DNA of 64,000 nucleotides from Paramuribaculum sp905193485 (GTDB taxonomy: Bacteria > Bacteroidota > Bacteroidia > Bacteroidales > Muribaculaceae): assembly GCA_902472485.1 (NCBI GenBank), contig CABROH010000002.1, positions 18,184-82,183 of the forward strand, in the 5' to 3' direction. Positions 55,156 to 64,000 of the stretch are shown here, piece by piece; within the stretch, counting starts at the first letter, position 1; each line of letters begins with the position of its first letter. The notes below the pieces were generated by a model, which worked only from the letters and a program-made list of their open reading frames with translations, was not told where the DNA came from and searched no databases. Position numbers and translations under genes: made by a program.

Positions 55156-57111
55156 ATGAGTTCCACCATAGACACCGACGAAATCACCGACGTGACATCC
55201 GCACAGCAACAACAGGCCTCTGAATATACCGAGGACAACATACGTACACTTGACTGGAACGAACATATCCGCCGACGCCCGGGCATGTACATTGGCAAGC
55301 TTGGCGACGGATCGGCTTCGGACGACGGCATATATGTGCTTCTTAAGGAGGTGATTGACAATTCCATCGACGAATACATGATGGGGTTCGGACGCCAGAT
55401 CACAGTCGACGTCACCGATCACGAAGTGAGCGTGCGCGATTTCGGACGCGGCATCCCGTTAGGGAAACTCGTGGAAGCCTCATCGCGCATGAACACAGGC
55501 GGGAAATACGACTCAAAAGCATTCAAGAAATCAGTCGGACTCAACGGCGTTGGCATCAAGGCTGTCAATGCCCTGTCAACGAATTTCATTATCACGTCCA
55601 TACGCGATGGCATCTCAAAAACCGTATGCTACTCAAAGGGGGCTGTAGTTGACGATTATGAGCCGGTGCCCACAGAAGAGCCAAACGGCACATCGGTCAG
55701 CTTCACGCCCGACCCCGAACTGTTCCGCGACTATCGCTATCGCGAAGAATTCATCACGCCATTGCTCAAAAACTACACGTTCCTCAACACCGGCCTTACA
55801 ATCGTGTTCAACGGTCAGCGTATGATCTCGCGCCACGGCCTGCTTGACCTGCTGCGCGAAGCCATGACCGACGAACCGCTTTACCCGATAATCCATCTGC
55901 GCTCCGACGACATCGAGATCGCCATCACGCATGCCAATCAGTATGGCGAGGAATATTATTCATTTGTCAACGGGCAGCACACCACGCAAGGCGGCACGCA
56001 CCTCACGGCATTCAAAGAAGCCGTTTCACGCACCATAAAAGATTATTTCAACAAATCGTCGTTCGAACCGTCCGACATACGCTCGGGCATTGTAGCGGCT
56101 ATCTCGCTTAAAGTCGAAGAACCTGTGTTTGAGTCACAGACCAAAACAAAACTCGGGTCTCGCGACATAGGGCCCGATGGTCCTACTGTTGCAAAATTTG
56201 TCGGCGATTTCATAAAAAAAGAACTCGACGACTATCTGCACCGCGATCTTGCCACTGCCGATATAATCTTGAAAAAAATCCAGGCAAACGAACGTGAACG
56301 CCGCGCGATGGCCGGAATCACCAAGAAGGCCCGCGAACAAGCAAAAAAGATCAATCTTCACAACAAGAAACTCCTTGACTGTCGCGTACATCTCAGCGAT
56401 ACGAAAGGTGATGAGCAGAAAAAACTCGAATCATCGATATTTATCACCGAGGGCGACTCTGCCGCCGGTTCAATCACCAAAATACGCAATGTTGAAACAC
56501 AAGCCGTTTTCTCGCTTCGAGGCAAACCGAAAAACACCTATGGGAAGACAAAGAAAATGGTCTATGAAAACGAGGAGTTCAACCTTTTGCAGGCAGCCCT
56601 CAACATTGAAGAATCCATCGACAATCTGCGCTACAACAAAGTCATCATAGCCACGGATGCCGATGTCGACGGCATGCACATCCGCATGCTGCTCCTCACT
56701 TTCTTCCTTCAGTTTTTCCCTGACATAATCAAACGAGGACACATATATATACTTCAGACACCCCTTTTCCGAGTTCGCAACAAAAAAACATCAAAGCGCA
56801 ACAGTTCGTCCGCGTCGTCACACGATTCAACCGACGACACATATTATTGCTACTCCGACACTGAACGCATCGAGGCCATAAACCGGCTTGGAAACAATGC
56901 CGAAATCACACGATTCAAAGGCCTTGGCGAAATATCGCCGGAAGAATTCGCCGCTTTCATTGGTCCGGAAATGCGTGCTGACCGTGTGACCATTCACAAA
57001 GAGGATGGCGTTGCCGAATTGCTCCGTTTCTACATGGGCAAGAATTCCATCGAACGGCAAAACTTCATCATCGACAATCTCGTTATAGAAGACGACTCAC
57101 AGATTTCATGA
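55156..57111 (+). CDS. parE: DNA topoisomerase IV subunit B (ParE/GyrB family)
   Basis: 651 residues. The GHKL ATPase domain has LDWNEHIRRRPGMYIG, VIDNSIDEYMMGFG and GLNGVGIKAVNALS. The transducer domain contains ESQTKTKLGSRD, and the Toprim domain carries EGDSAAGS and DADVDGMHI. Compared with GyrB it is short, lacks the GyrB tail and has SKRNSSSASSHDSTDD as a low-complexity insert in the C-terminal region. ParE separates daughter chromosomes with ParC. ParE over GyrB is supported by the length; the ParC gene is not in the window. coaD overlaps its stop by 4 bp. Confidence 0.9.
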   Translation: MSSTIDTDEITDVTSAQQQQASEYTEDNIRTLDWNEHIRRRPGMYIGKLGDGSASDDGIYVLLKEVIDNSIDEYMMGFGRQITVDVTDHEVSVRDFGRGIPLGKLVEASSRMNTGGKYDSKAFKKSVGLNGVGIKAVNALSTNFIITSIRDGISKTVCYSKGAVVDDYEPVPTEEPNGTSVSFTPDPELFRDYRYREEFITPLLKNYTFLNTGLTIVFNGQRMISRHGLLDLLREAMTDEPLYPIIHLRSDDIEIAITHANQYGEEYYSFVNGQHTTQGGTHLTAFKEAVSRTIKDYFNKSSFEPSDIRSGIVAAISLKVEEPVFESQTKTKLGSRDIGPDGPTVAKFVGDFIKKELDDYLHRDLATADIILKKIQANERERRAMAGITKKAREQAKKINLHNKKLLDCRVHLSDTKGDEQKKLESSIFITEGDSAAGSITKIRNVETQAVFSLRGKPKNTYGKTKKMVYENEEFNLLQAALNIEESIDNLRYNKVIIATDADVDGMHIRMLLLTFFLQFFPDIIKRGHIYILQTPLFRVRNKKTSKRNSSSASSHDSTDDTYYCYSDTERIEAINRLGNNAEITRFKGLGEISPEEFAAFIGPEMRADRVTIHKEDGVAELLRFYMGKNSIERQNFIIDNLVIEDDSQIS

Positions 57112-57551
57112 AAACAGCCATATACCCCGGATCATTCAATCCTTTCACGATAGGGCATCTCGACATTTTGCGTCGTTCGCTCCCGTTGTTCGACCATATC
57201 ACCGTCGTTATCGGCATAAATCCCGATAAATGCCGCATCGCGCCTGACGCCGACCAGCTTGCATGCCGCATCAACCGTGCACTCGGCACCGACAATGCCG
57301 TCAGCGTCGAACAATGGCGTGGCCTTACAGTCGACATTGCCCATCGACTCGGTGCGAACTGGATAATACGCGGCGCACGTACTGCCGCTGATTTCGATTA
57401 TGAACGTACATTGGCCGATGTCAACCGCACACTTGCTCCCGACATCGAAACGATCATCATCCCTGCCCGACCGGAGATGGCTTGCATATCCTCGTCCATG
57501 GTGCGCGAACTTTCGTCGCACGGTCGTGATACAGCCCATCTTGTCGTGTGA
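57108..57551 (+). CDS. coaD: phosphopantetheine adenylyltransferase CoaD
   Basis: 147 residues, slightly short of the typical 155-165. CoaD makes dephospho-CoA from 4'-phosphopantetheine. The nucleotidyltransferase motif is YPGSFNPFTIGHLDIL, followed by NWIIRGARTAADFDYE for substrate binding and ISSSMVREL near the end. The start overlaps parE by 4 bp (ATGA), so the two are translationally coupled. Confidence 0.95.
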   Translation: MKTAIYPGSFNPFTIGHLDILRRSLPLFDHITVVIGINPDKCRIAPDADQLACRINRALGTDNAVSVEQWRGLTVDIAHRLGANWIIRGARTAADFDYERTLADVNRTLAPDIETIIIPARPEMACISSSMVRELSSHGRDTAHLVV

Positions 57552-57623
57552 CCGTGAAACTATGTTCCTTTAGTCATCTCTCCATTACACACATATATTT
57601 AATGAACGAATTCGAAACACGCA

Positions 57624-59231
57624 ATGAATAAATCACTCCGCCATTTCATCATCATTTTCGCCGCCATCTTCACCGCAAATGCGGCAACGGCCCAGAACAT
57701 GTCGTCAGATGCAAAATTACGCTATGCCGACCGCATTATAGAAAACTATTATGTCGATTCCGTCAACTCCGATACACTTGCCGAAGAGGCCATAAAAGCC
57801 ATGCTCCAGACACTTGATCCACACTCGTCATATTCCGATCCTGAAGAAACCCGCGCACTGACCGAACCTCTCCAGGGTAATTTCTCGGGAATCGGCATAC
57901 AATTCAGCATGATCAACGACACCATCTATGTGATTCAGCCCGTAGCCGGAGGACCATGCGATCGGGCGGGCATCGTAGCCGGCGACCGCATAATCGCGGC
58001 AAACGACACCATCCTTTCCGGAGTGAAATTAAAAAACAATGACGTGATGCGTCACCTCCGTGGCCCCAAAGGGTCGGTGGTTGACCTCTCCATCCTGCGT
58101 CATGGCCGCATGGAACCGCTTTCATTCCGCATCATCCGCGACGACATCCCCATCTTCAGCGTCGACGCCGCATATATGGCCACTCCGACCACCGGCTATG
58201 TCAAACTGAGCCGATTCGCCGAAACATCTGCCGACGAAGTGGCAGATGCATGCGCCAGACTTCGGAAACAGGGCATGAAAGATCTTATCATCGATCTCTC
58301 ATACAATGGAGGCGGATATCTCAACGCTGCCGTCGAACTGGCGGAACAAATGCTTTCTCCGGGCGACATGGTCGTTTTCACACGCGGAAGAAAGGTGAAC
58401 GACTCCGAATATCGCGCACGTAAAAAGGCACCCCTCGTCAACGGACGCATTGCCGTCATCGTCAACCAGAGTTCGGCATCGGCTTCCGAGATCCTCGCCG
58501 GCGCTCTTCAGGATCACGACCGCGCCGTCATCATCGGCCGCCGCACTTTCGGCAAAGGACTTGTGCAACGTCCCTTCCCATTCCCCGACGGATCCATGAT
58601 ACGCCTCACTGTCGCCCGTTACTACACGCCTTCGGGACGCTGCATACAAAAACATTACGATGCCGGCGACAGCGACGCTTACGAACGGGATCTTCTCAAC
58701 CGATACAACAGTGGTGAACTTTACAGCGCAGACTCTGTCGACATCGACCGATCGACACCCTACTATACGCTTCGCAACCACCGCACCGTCTATGGCGGCG
58801 GAGGCATAATGCCCGACCGCTTTGTTGCAATCGATACAACTGATATCACCGACTATTCCCGTGATCTGGTGGCAAAAGGAGTCTACAATACTTTCACGCT
58901 TAACTATCTGGACAATCACCGCGATGAGATCAAGAAAAAATACCCTTCGGAAGATCTCTTCGTAGAGAAATTCGAGATTCCGGAAACCATGCTTAAAGAA
59001 TTCACGGATCGTGCCACAGCCGAAGGCGTTACATTCAACGCCGAACAATACGACCGTTCGCTGCCACTTATCAAGGCTATCCTCAAAGGAATGCTTGGCC
59101 GTGATCTTTTCACGCAATCCACCTACTATCGTATAATCAATCCGATCGAACCGGAGTATGAAGAAGCACTACGCATCATCTCCGATCCCGACCTCTACGA
59201 CTCATTCCTTAAGGCCGACGACAAAAGATGA
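57624..59231 (+). CDS. S41-family carboxy-terminal processing protease (Ctp-like)
   Basis: 535 residues with a signal peptide (cut around ANAATA, residue 24). The PDZ domain is near 80-165 (GNFSGIGIQFSMIND...AGIVAGDRIIAAND). The catalytic Ser-Lys pair is in NQSSASASEILAGALQD and RRTFGKGLVQ, and the conserved YLNAAVELAEQ follows an S41 DLSYNGGGY loop. It probably trims periplasmic or outer-membrane proteins at C-termini. The final ~100 residues are an extra C-terminal extension common in Bacteroidota S41 proteases. ispD overlaps its end by 4 bp. Confidence 0.93.
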   Translation: MNKSLRHFIIIFAAIFTANAATAQNMSSDAKLRYADRIIENYYVDSVNSDTLAEEAIKAMLQTLDPHSSYSDPEETRALTEPLQGNFSGIGIQFSMINDTIYVIQPVAGGPCDRAGIVAGDRIIAANDTILSGVKLKNNDVMRHLRGPKGSVVDLSILRHGRMEPLSFRIIRDDIPIFSVDAAYMATPTTGYVKLSRFAETSADEVADACARLRKQGMKDLIIDLSYNGGGYLNAAVELAEQMLSPGDMVVFTRGRKVNDSEYRARKKAPLVNGRIAVIVNQSSASASEILAGALQDHDRAVIIGRRTFGKGLVQRPFPFPDGSMIRLTVARYYTPSGRCIQKHYDAGDSDAYERDLLNRYNSGELYSADSVDIDRSTPYYTLRNHRTVYGGGGIMPDRFVAIDTTDITDYSRDLVAKGVYNTFTLNYLDNHRDEIKKKYPSEDLFVEKFEIPETMLKEFTDRATAEGVTFNAEQYDRSLPLIKAILKGMLGRDLFTQSTYYRIINPIEPEYEEALRIISDPDLYDSFLKADDKR

Positions 59232-59917
59232 CACGGCAGATCAATTGCATCATAGTTGCTGCCGGCAGCGGACTCAGGTTTGGCTCTCGGAAGCCCAAAC
59301 AGTTCTGCGATCTTGCTGGACGTCCGTTGCTCATGACCACGGTCGAACGCATGAGAAAAGCTTTGCCCGATGCACGATTGCTTCTAATCCTTAACCCCCT
59401 ATGGGTGGAACCGTGGTTACAGATGTGCCGTGAACACTCGTTTTCATCACCCGAGATCATTCATGGCGGTAAATCCCGCCTCCAATCGGTGGTCAATGCA
59501 TTAAATGCCATTCATGATTCGGAAGATTCGATCTCAATGGTTCACGACGGGGCGCGTCCGCTTGTCAATCCAAGGGTGGTCAATGCCGTTGTAGCGGCTG
59601 TTGCCTATGGGGCGCAAGGAGCCATTCCATGCATCCCTCTTACTGATTCAATCCGGCAGATTGCCTCCGACGGCACCTCCCGGGCCGCTGACCGGACGGC
59701 TTTCCGCGCTGTCCAGACGCCGCAGGCATTTCCTACCGCTTTGCTGAAACAGGCCTACTCCATGCCTCTAACACCACAGATGACCGACGACGCTTCCGTG
59801 ATGGAAGCTGCCGGATACACCGACATCCGCATCATCGACGGCGATCCGCAAACGATTAAAATCACACATGCCTCCGACCTTACCCTCGCCGAACAGCTTA
59901 TGCGTCACGACTCATGA
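59228..59917 (+). CDS. ispD: 2-C-methyl-D-erythritol 4-phosphate cytidylyltransferase
   Basis: 229 residues. IspD couples CTP to MEP, the third MEP step. CTP-binding motif IIVAAGSGLRFGSRKPKQF is at the N-terminus; VHDGARPLVNP and the FRAVQTPQAFPTALL substrate loop follow, with TDDASVMEAAGY near the end. It overlaps the upstream S41 gene by 4 bp and the downstream recG by 4 bp, so all three are likely one transcript. Confidence 0.95.
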   Translation: MTRQINCIIVAAGSGLRFGSRKPKQFCDLAGRPLLMTTVERMRKALPDARLLLILNPLWVEPWLQMCREHSFSSPEIIHGGKSRLQSVVNALNAIHDSEDSISMVHDGARPLVNPRVVNAVVAAVAYGAQGAIPCIPLTDSIRQIASDGTSRAADRTAFRAVQTPQAFPTALLKQAYSMPLTPQMTDDASVMEAAGYTDIRIIDGDPQTIKITHASDLTLAEQLMRHDS

Positions 59918-62007
59918 ATCGACTGCGAGCCACCGACATAACATATCTTAAGGGAATTGGGCCACGGCGTGCCGATATGCTCAAAAAGCAGCTCGGCATC
60001 CACACACTCTATGATCTCCTGTATCATTTTCCGCGCCAATACACCGACCGGTCGCGTTTTCACACAATTAATTCTTTTGCCGGCGAGATGCCGTCGGTAC
60101 AGGTGAACGGACACTTCGTGAATTTCAATATTCTTGGTGAAGGAGCCAAAATGCGCCTTGTAGGCTTATTCTCCGATGGCACCTCGACTATGGAGGTCGT
60201 CTGGTTCCGCAACATTCGCAAAATGCGGGAAACCTTTCTCACCGATACGCCATATGTCGTGTTCGGCCATCCGACCGAATTCTCAGGCCGATGGAGTATG
60301 GTGCATCCCGAAATCGACTCGCCCGATTCCGTTCTGGCCTCAACCGGCTTTAGGGGTGTATATCCGCTCACGGATACTCTCCGCAACAGAGGCATCTCAT
60401 CCCGCAATTTCCATGCATGGATCCAGACTGTGCTCACCAATTATTCAAACGATATCACGGATCCGTTCCCGGAAGAACTTCGCCGACGGTTTCGACTCAT
60501 AGATAAACGCACTGCTCTTGCCACGATCCACAATCCGCCCGATGTGGAATCGTTGCATCAGGCCCGTCGCCGCCTTAAATTCGAAGAACTGCTATATCTT
60601 CAGCTAAACATCATAAGCTATGCACGCCGGCGCACAGCCTCGATCGGCGGACAACGCTTCACACGCGTCGGCGAATACTTCAACAACTTTTATTTCAACC
60701 ATCTGCCGTTCCCGCTTACCGACGCTCAGAAACGCGTCATCAAGGAAATATATGCCGACATGCGCTCCGGACGTCAGATGAACCGTCTTCTCCAGGGCGA
60801 TGTGGGATCAGGCAAGACGCTCGTCGCTCTGATGTGCATGCTTATCGCATTGGGCAACGGCACACAGGCTTGTCTTATGGCTCCGACAGAAATCCTTGCC
60901 ACTCAACATCACGAAACGCTTTCGCAGCTCGCGGCTCCTATGGGCATCAATGTGAAACTGCTCACCGGCTCGACGAAACGACGCCAGCGCGACCGGATTC
61001 ACTCGCAGTTGCTCGACGGCACGCTCCACATCCTCATAGGCACTCATGCAGTCATCGAAGACAACGTCTGTTTTCACAATCTGGGGCTTGTGGTGATTGA
61101 CGAGCAGCATCGGTTCGGAGTCGCTCAGCGAGCACGCATGTGGCATAAAAACAGCATACCTCCACACGTTCTCGTTATGACGGCCACACCTATTCCGCGC
61201 ACGCTTGCCATGACCGTTTACGGCGACCTCGACGTATCGGTTATCGACCAGCTTCCACCTGGACGAAAACCGGTCACTACGCTGCTCCGCTATGAGGATC
61301 GGCGGCTTGATGTGTATCGGCATATTTCGCGCCAGCTGCGCCAGGGCAGGCAGGCCTACATCGTATATCCGCTTATCAAAGAAAACGAGAAGATGGATCT
61401 TAAGAGTCTGGAAGAAGGCTACGAACAAATCTGCGACACGTTCCGCGACTATCGTGTGGCCTATGTTCACGGCAAGATGAAACCGTCGGAAAAAGACACG
61501 CAGATGAATCTTTTTGCCTCGCACAAAGCAGACATACTCGTAGCCACCACCGTAATCGAAGTAGGCGTCAATGTTCCAAACGCGACAACTATGGTCATCG
61601 AAAACGCCGAACGGTTCGGGCTTTCACAGCTCCATCAGCTGCGTGGACGCGTTGGCCGCGGAGAAGGCCAAAGCACATGCATCCTCATGACCAAAGCGGC
61701 CATCGCGCAGGATACTCGCCGCCGCCTTGAAATAATGACTTCGACCACCGACGGATTTGTTGTCGCGGAAGCCGACCTTAAAATGCGCGGCCCCGGCGAT
61801 CTTGAGGGAACTCTGCAAAGCGGAATGCCCCTCGATCTGAAAATTGCATCACTCGCCAACGACGCGGAAATCCTTAATGCCGCACGCGACGAAGCAAAGC
61901 GAATTCTCGATACCGACCCTATGCTTTCTTCAAACGATTACGCCCCGATCGCGGCAGAGGTCAAATCTCTTTTTTCAAAAACAATCGATTGGAGCCGGAT
62001 CAGCTGA
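59914..62007 (+). CDS. recG: ATP-dependent DNA helicase RecG
   Basis: 697 residues, the normal RecG length. RecG reverses stalled forks and processes recombination intermediates. Features in order: an N-terminal wedge/OB domain (VQVNGHFVNFNILGEGAKMRL), Walker A LQGDVGSGKTLVA, PTEILATQHHE (Ia), VIDEQHRFGV (DEAH-like motif II), TATPIPRTLAM (III), VATTVIEVGVNVPNATTM (V), the QLRGRVGRG motif VI, and C-terminal GPGDLEGTLQSG. It closes the parE-recG plus-strand run. Confidence 0.97.
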   Translation: MNRLRATDITYLKGIGPRRADMLKKQLGIHTLYDLLYHFPRQYTDRSRFHTINSFAGEMPSVQVNGHFVNFNILGEGAKMRLVGLFSDGTSTMEVVWFRNIRKMRETFLTDTPYVVFGHPTEFSGRWSMVHPEIDSPDSVLASTGFRGVYPLTDTLRNRGISSRNFHAWIQTVLTNYSNDITDPFPEELRRRFRLIDKRTALATIHNPPDVESLHQARRRLKFEELLYLQLNIISYARRRTASIGGQRFTRVGEYFNNFYFNHLPFPLTDAQKRVIKEIYADMRSGRQMNRLLQGDVGSGKTLVALMCMLIALGNGTQACLMAPTEILATQHHETLSQLAAPMGINVKLLTGSTKRRQRDRIHSQLLDGTLHILIGTHAVIEDNVCFHNLGLVVIDEQHRFGVAQRARMWHKNSIPPHVLVMTATPIPRTLAMTVYGDLDVSVIDQLPPGRKPVTTLLRYEDRRLDVYRHISRQLRQGRQAYIVYPLIKENEKMDLKSLEEGYEQICDTFRDYRVAYVHGKMKPSEKDTQMNLFASHKADILVATTVIEVGVNVPNATTMVIENAERFGLSQLHQLRGRVGRGEGQSTCILMTKAAIAQDTRRRLEIMTSTTDGFVVAEADLKMRGPGDLEGTLQSGMPLDLKIASLANDAEILNAARDEAKRILDTDPMLSSNDYAPIAAEVKSLFSKTIDWSRIS

Positions 62008-62042
62008 TTCATCCCGCATCAGGATATCTTATTCCACATTAT

Positions 62043-62076
62043 AATAATAAAGATAGCCCAATAATAAAGATAGCCC
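62043..62076 (+). repeat. two perfect 17-bp tandem repeats
   Basis: AATAATAAAGATAGCCC occurs twice in direct succession (62043-62059 and 62060-62076), followed by AATA, the start of a third copy. It lies in the 363-bp AT-rich gap 62008-62370 between recG and ndk, which otherwise holds only the ndk promoter and no gene. Confidence 0.9.
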
Positions 62077-62299
62077 AATAGACGTACGTCAAAGTCACGA
62101 CACGAACCATATATGTTAAATACATCCGGAAAATAAATACATATTTTAACACAGATTTAACACTTAAAAATCAGCTAAACACAATTACTCTATCTTTCAC
62201 GTATTTTAGCAAACTTCATATCACCATTGATTACCAACCGATTAAGACGCCATTATTTAGACAAATTAACTAAATTAAGCTTTTTTGATCAGCTAACAT

Positions 62300-62330
62300 T
62301 TTGGTTATAAGCATCATTTTATTATCTTTG
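62300..62330 (+). promoter_or_regulatory. ndk promoter
   Basis: TTTG at 62300-62303 and TATCTTTG at 62323-62330 with a 19-bp spacer match the Bacteroidota consensus. The start codon is at 62371, giving a leader of about 35 nt. Confidence 0.78.
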
Positions 62331-62370
62331 AGCATCAAAACAGAGCAATTGTAATCAAATCCTAAAAATC

Positions 62371-62832
62371 ATGGAAAGAACACTCATCATTTTCAAGCCC
62401 TCTGCCATGCAGCGTGGCCTCACAGGCGAAATTCTCACACGTTTTCAAAACAAGGGTCTTATAATTTCCGGCATGAAAATGATGCAGCTCGACGAGAAGA
62501 TTCTCCGCGAACACTACGCTCATCTTGTCGACCGCCCCTTCTTCCCGTTTATTCTCCAGTCCATGACCGCATGTCCGGTTATCGTGATGTGCCTCCGTGG
62601 TCGTGATGCCGTCAAAGTGGTGCGCATGATGACCGGTGCCACAAACGGCCGCGAAGCACTTCCAGGCACCATCCGCGGCGACTACAGCCTCAGTGGTCAG
62701 GAAAACATCATACATGCCTCATCAAGCGTGGAAGATGCCGAGATCGAAGTGAAACGATTCTTCCAGCCCGACGAACTGTTCGACTGGATTCCTCAAAATC
62801 GTCCTTTCCTATATTCCCCGGACGAAATCTGA
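62371..62832 (+). CDS. ndk: nucleoside-diphosphate kinase Ndk
   Basis: 153 residues, the normal Ndk length. It balances nucleoside triphosphate pools via a phosphohistidine. The catalytic His is His115 in ENIIHASSS. Other signatures are TLIIFKPSAMQRG at the N-terminus, VVRMMTGATN before the active site, and the RDAVKVVRMMTG helix. It has its own consensus promoter after the long gap following recG. The M23 gene follows after 85 bp. Confidence 0.96.
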   Translation: MERTLIIFKPSAMQRGLTGEILTRFQNKGLIISGMKMMQLDEKILREHYAHLVDRPFFPFILQSMTACPVIVMCLRGRDAVKVVRMMTGATNGREALPGTIRGDYSLSGQENIIHASSSVEDAEIEVKRFFQPDELFDWIPQNRPFLYSPDEI

Positions 62833-62917
62833 CATTCATCACAATATCATTGATTACATTTCACTGCATCCGCACAAACCCAACCTCGATACCTCAAAAA
62901 AACAACCGATCCCCTCA

Positions 62918-63763
62918 ATGCGACTATCTAAAAAATTAACGCTTGCCGCTGCTGTCGCAGCAATGCTCTGCGCATCATCGGCCACAGCACAATTCCGGCT
63001 CCCGACACCTCACACCGACCAACACAACAATCTCATCGCCAATCAGCGCGTAGCCGGAATCGATATCGATAAAGCAAAACTGGAAGCTCTCCGCAAACAG
63101 GAGCACAATATAGAAACCGACGGCGTTGACCTGTTCAATTACAATTGGTCGTCCCAATCCATCACCACCGCTTACGCCGGACTTGCAATTCCTGATTCAC
63201 GAAACATCGACGTGACCGGTTATGTGGCGCCGGTCCGTGGAAAGCTCACCTCCAACTACGGCTACCGCCCACGCTTCGGCCGCATGCACAAAGGAGTCGA
63301 CATTCACCTCAATATCGGAGACACGGTAGTGGCTGCTTTTGACGGGCGCGTGCGCATCACTAAATTTGAAGGCAAAGGCTACGGCTATTACGTTGTCGTG
63401 CGCCATGACAACGGACTCGAAACAGTCTACGGCCATCTCTCGCGTTTTCTTGTAAAACCCAACCAGTATGTCAAGGCCGGCGAACCTATCGCTCTTGGCG
63501 GAAACACCGGACGCAGCACCGGTCCCCACCTCCATTTTGAGACCCGATTCATGGGATTGGCTATAAATCCAAACGCCATCATAGACTTTGATAATTTCGT
63601 TACACATAAGGACGTGTTCACATTCGACAAATCCTCCTATGAGAAGTCACTGAAATACGGTCCGTCAAAAGGTCACAAAAAGAGTAAAATGACAAAAGGC
63701 AAATCGCGTAAAGGCAAATCGACAGCCTCACGAAAGAAGAAAAAATCACGCCGCCGCCGTTAA
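62918..63763 (+). CDS. M23-family (LytM-domain) peptidase
   Basis: 281 residues with a signal peptide (cut after SATA, residue 24). The LytM zinc motifs are present: His124 and Asp128 in HKGVD, and His204-Leu-His206 in HLHF, so the metal site is complete and an active murein endopeptidase is likely. The N-terminal linker (30-95) is helical and disordered. The last 35 residues are extremely basic (Lys/Arg/Ser), which may bind murein or nucleic acid, or serve as a wall anchor. It follows ndk on the same strand and ends before a hairpin. Confidence 0.93.
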   Translation: MRLSKKLTLAAAVAAMLCASSATAQFRLPTPHTDQHNNLIANQRVAGIDIDKAKLEALRKQEHNIETDGVDLFNYNWSSQSITTAYAGLAIPDSRNIDVTGYVAPVRGKLTSNYGYRPRFGRMHKGVDIHLNIGDTVVAAFDGRVRITKFEGKGYGYYVVVRHDNGLETVYGHLSRFLVKPNQYVKAGEPIALGGNTGRSTGPHLHFETRFMGLAINPNAIIDFDNFVTHKDVFTFDKSSYEKSLKYGPSKGHKKSKMTKGKSRKGKSTASRKKKKSRRRR

Positions 63764-63809
63764 GACATCCCGAAATACGATAAACGAATTAAGCATAATG
63801 TTGGATGAC

Positions 63810-63839
63810 GATGCGATGCCGAATTTCCGGTGTCGCATC
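63810..63839 (+). terminator. hairpin terminator after the M23 gene
   Basis: Arms 63810-63821 and 63828-63839 form a 12-bp stem with two G-U pairs and loop AATTTC, followed by TCTTCATTTT. It lies 46 bp after the M23 stop and is a probable intrinsic terminator. Confidence 0.6.
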
Positions 63840-63915
63840 TCTTCATTTTATCCGCCGGCTTGATTTACTTCATGACTCTGTGAAATTGCTTGTTCGCAGA
63901 TTCTACCTGCAAGTG

Positions 63916-63981
63916 CAAAATTAGGCAATAAATTTGAAGAATTCAGTGACCGGGGATGAAAAACCAAGTTTCATCCTCGGT
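63916..63981. promoter_or_regulatory. divergent -7-like boxes and a hairpin at the right edge
   Basis: TAATTTTG on the minus strand (63923-63916) and TAAATTTG on the plus strand (63929-63936) are 5 bp apart, and a 13-bp stem with one G-U (63949-63961 and 63969-63981, loop AACCAAG) follows. No gene is seen in 63764-64000. The elements may belong to a gene beyond the edge; the plus box and hairpin could form the leader of that gene. Confidence 0.35.
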
Positions 63982-64000
63982 CGTCGATTTATTTTGATGA

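Noticed and set aside
58299..59117. 272-residue open frame opposite the S41 protease
   Set aside because: Antisense to a complete protease gene with intact motifs; no family resemblance and no promoter box.
1..64000. tRNA, rRNA, CRISPR arrays, insertion sequences or phage genes
   Set aside because: I looked for cloverleaf-like sequence, regularly spaced repeats, transposase motifs and terminal repeats and saw none I could support; a covariance-model tRNA scan was not possible here.

Overview
The window is a stretch of a Bacteroidota chromosome, most likely order Bacteroidales and plausibly Muribaculaceae; the family-level placement is inference. Three things point there. Many genes are preceded by the Bacteroides-type promoter element TAnnTTTG, three times with a TTTG 19-20 bp upstream. 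A complete 2502-residue SprA, the outer-membrane translocon of the type IX secretion system (T9SS), lies beside ruvA. Several families are typical of gut Bacteroidales: DUF4493 and PCMD lipoproteins, DUF4923, DUF5106, a DUF6377 regulator and an M49 peptidase. I see no tRNA, rRNA, CRISPR array, insertion sequence, phage or plasmid gene. Most of the window is a chromosomal core with one accessory cluster.

Layout. At 1-1085 (minus) is the 5' part of a Dxs-like gene that runs off the left edge. At 1.3-3.5 kb are a YqgE/AlgH protein and a DEAD-box RNA helicase. At 3.5-3.9 kb (minus) is a PepSY-like secreted protein. At 4.1-17.6 kb is a dense plus-strand run: RluA-type pseudouridine synthase, MetA, RuvA, SprA, an ABC-F ATPase and TrkH. 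TrkA follows at 17.6-18.3 kb. At 18.4-23.6 kb are a UvrD/PcrA helicase, NspC, a family-2 glycosyltransferase and RadC. At 23.8-31.2 kb (minus) is the accessory cluster: DUF4493 lipoprotein, two paralogous beta-barrels and a PCMD lipoprotein, followed closely by NfeD and a stomatin-like SPFH protein. At 31.4-33.5 kb are a DUF4923 protein, a frameshifted glycosyltransferase and a small lipoprotein. ClpB (minus) fills 33.6-36.2 kb. At 36.4-44.3 kb are a DUF5106 thioredoxin-like protein, DoxX, MnmA, a BFN/UVR protein, a nucleoside permease, RsmE, KdsA and a DUF6377 regulator. At 44.3-51.4 kb (minus) are a GNAT acetyltransferase, RecR, an M49 peptidase, an RlmI-like methyltransferase, RseP and Dxr. 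At 51.7-63.8 kb are an OmpA-family protein, a phosphohexomutase, ParE, CoaD, an S41 protease, IspD, RecG, Ndk and an M23 peptidase.

How the genes work together. Three steps of the MEP isoprenoid pathway (Dxs-like, Dxr, IspD) are present but scattered. DNA maintenance is represented by RuvA, UvrD, RadC, RecR, RecG and ParE. RNA modification is represented by the RluA-type enzyme, MnmA, RsmE and the RlmI-like enzyme. Envelope functions include SprA, OmpA, RseP, KdsA, the M23 and S41 peptidases, and the lipoprotein/barrel cluster.

The most interesting items are the DUF4493-barrel-barrel-PCMD cluster, a probable change of MetA substrate to acetyl-CoA, an atypical Dxs, a broken glycosyltransferase, and two patches where conserved motifs are replaced by G-rich codons. 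Those patches may be real divergence or consensus errors in the assembly.
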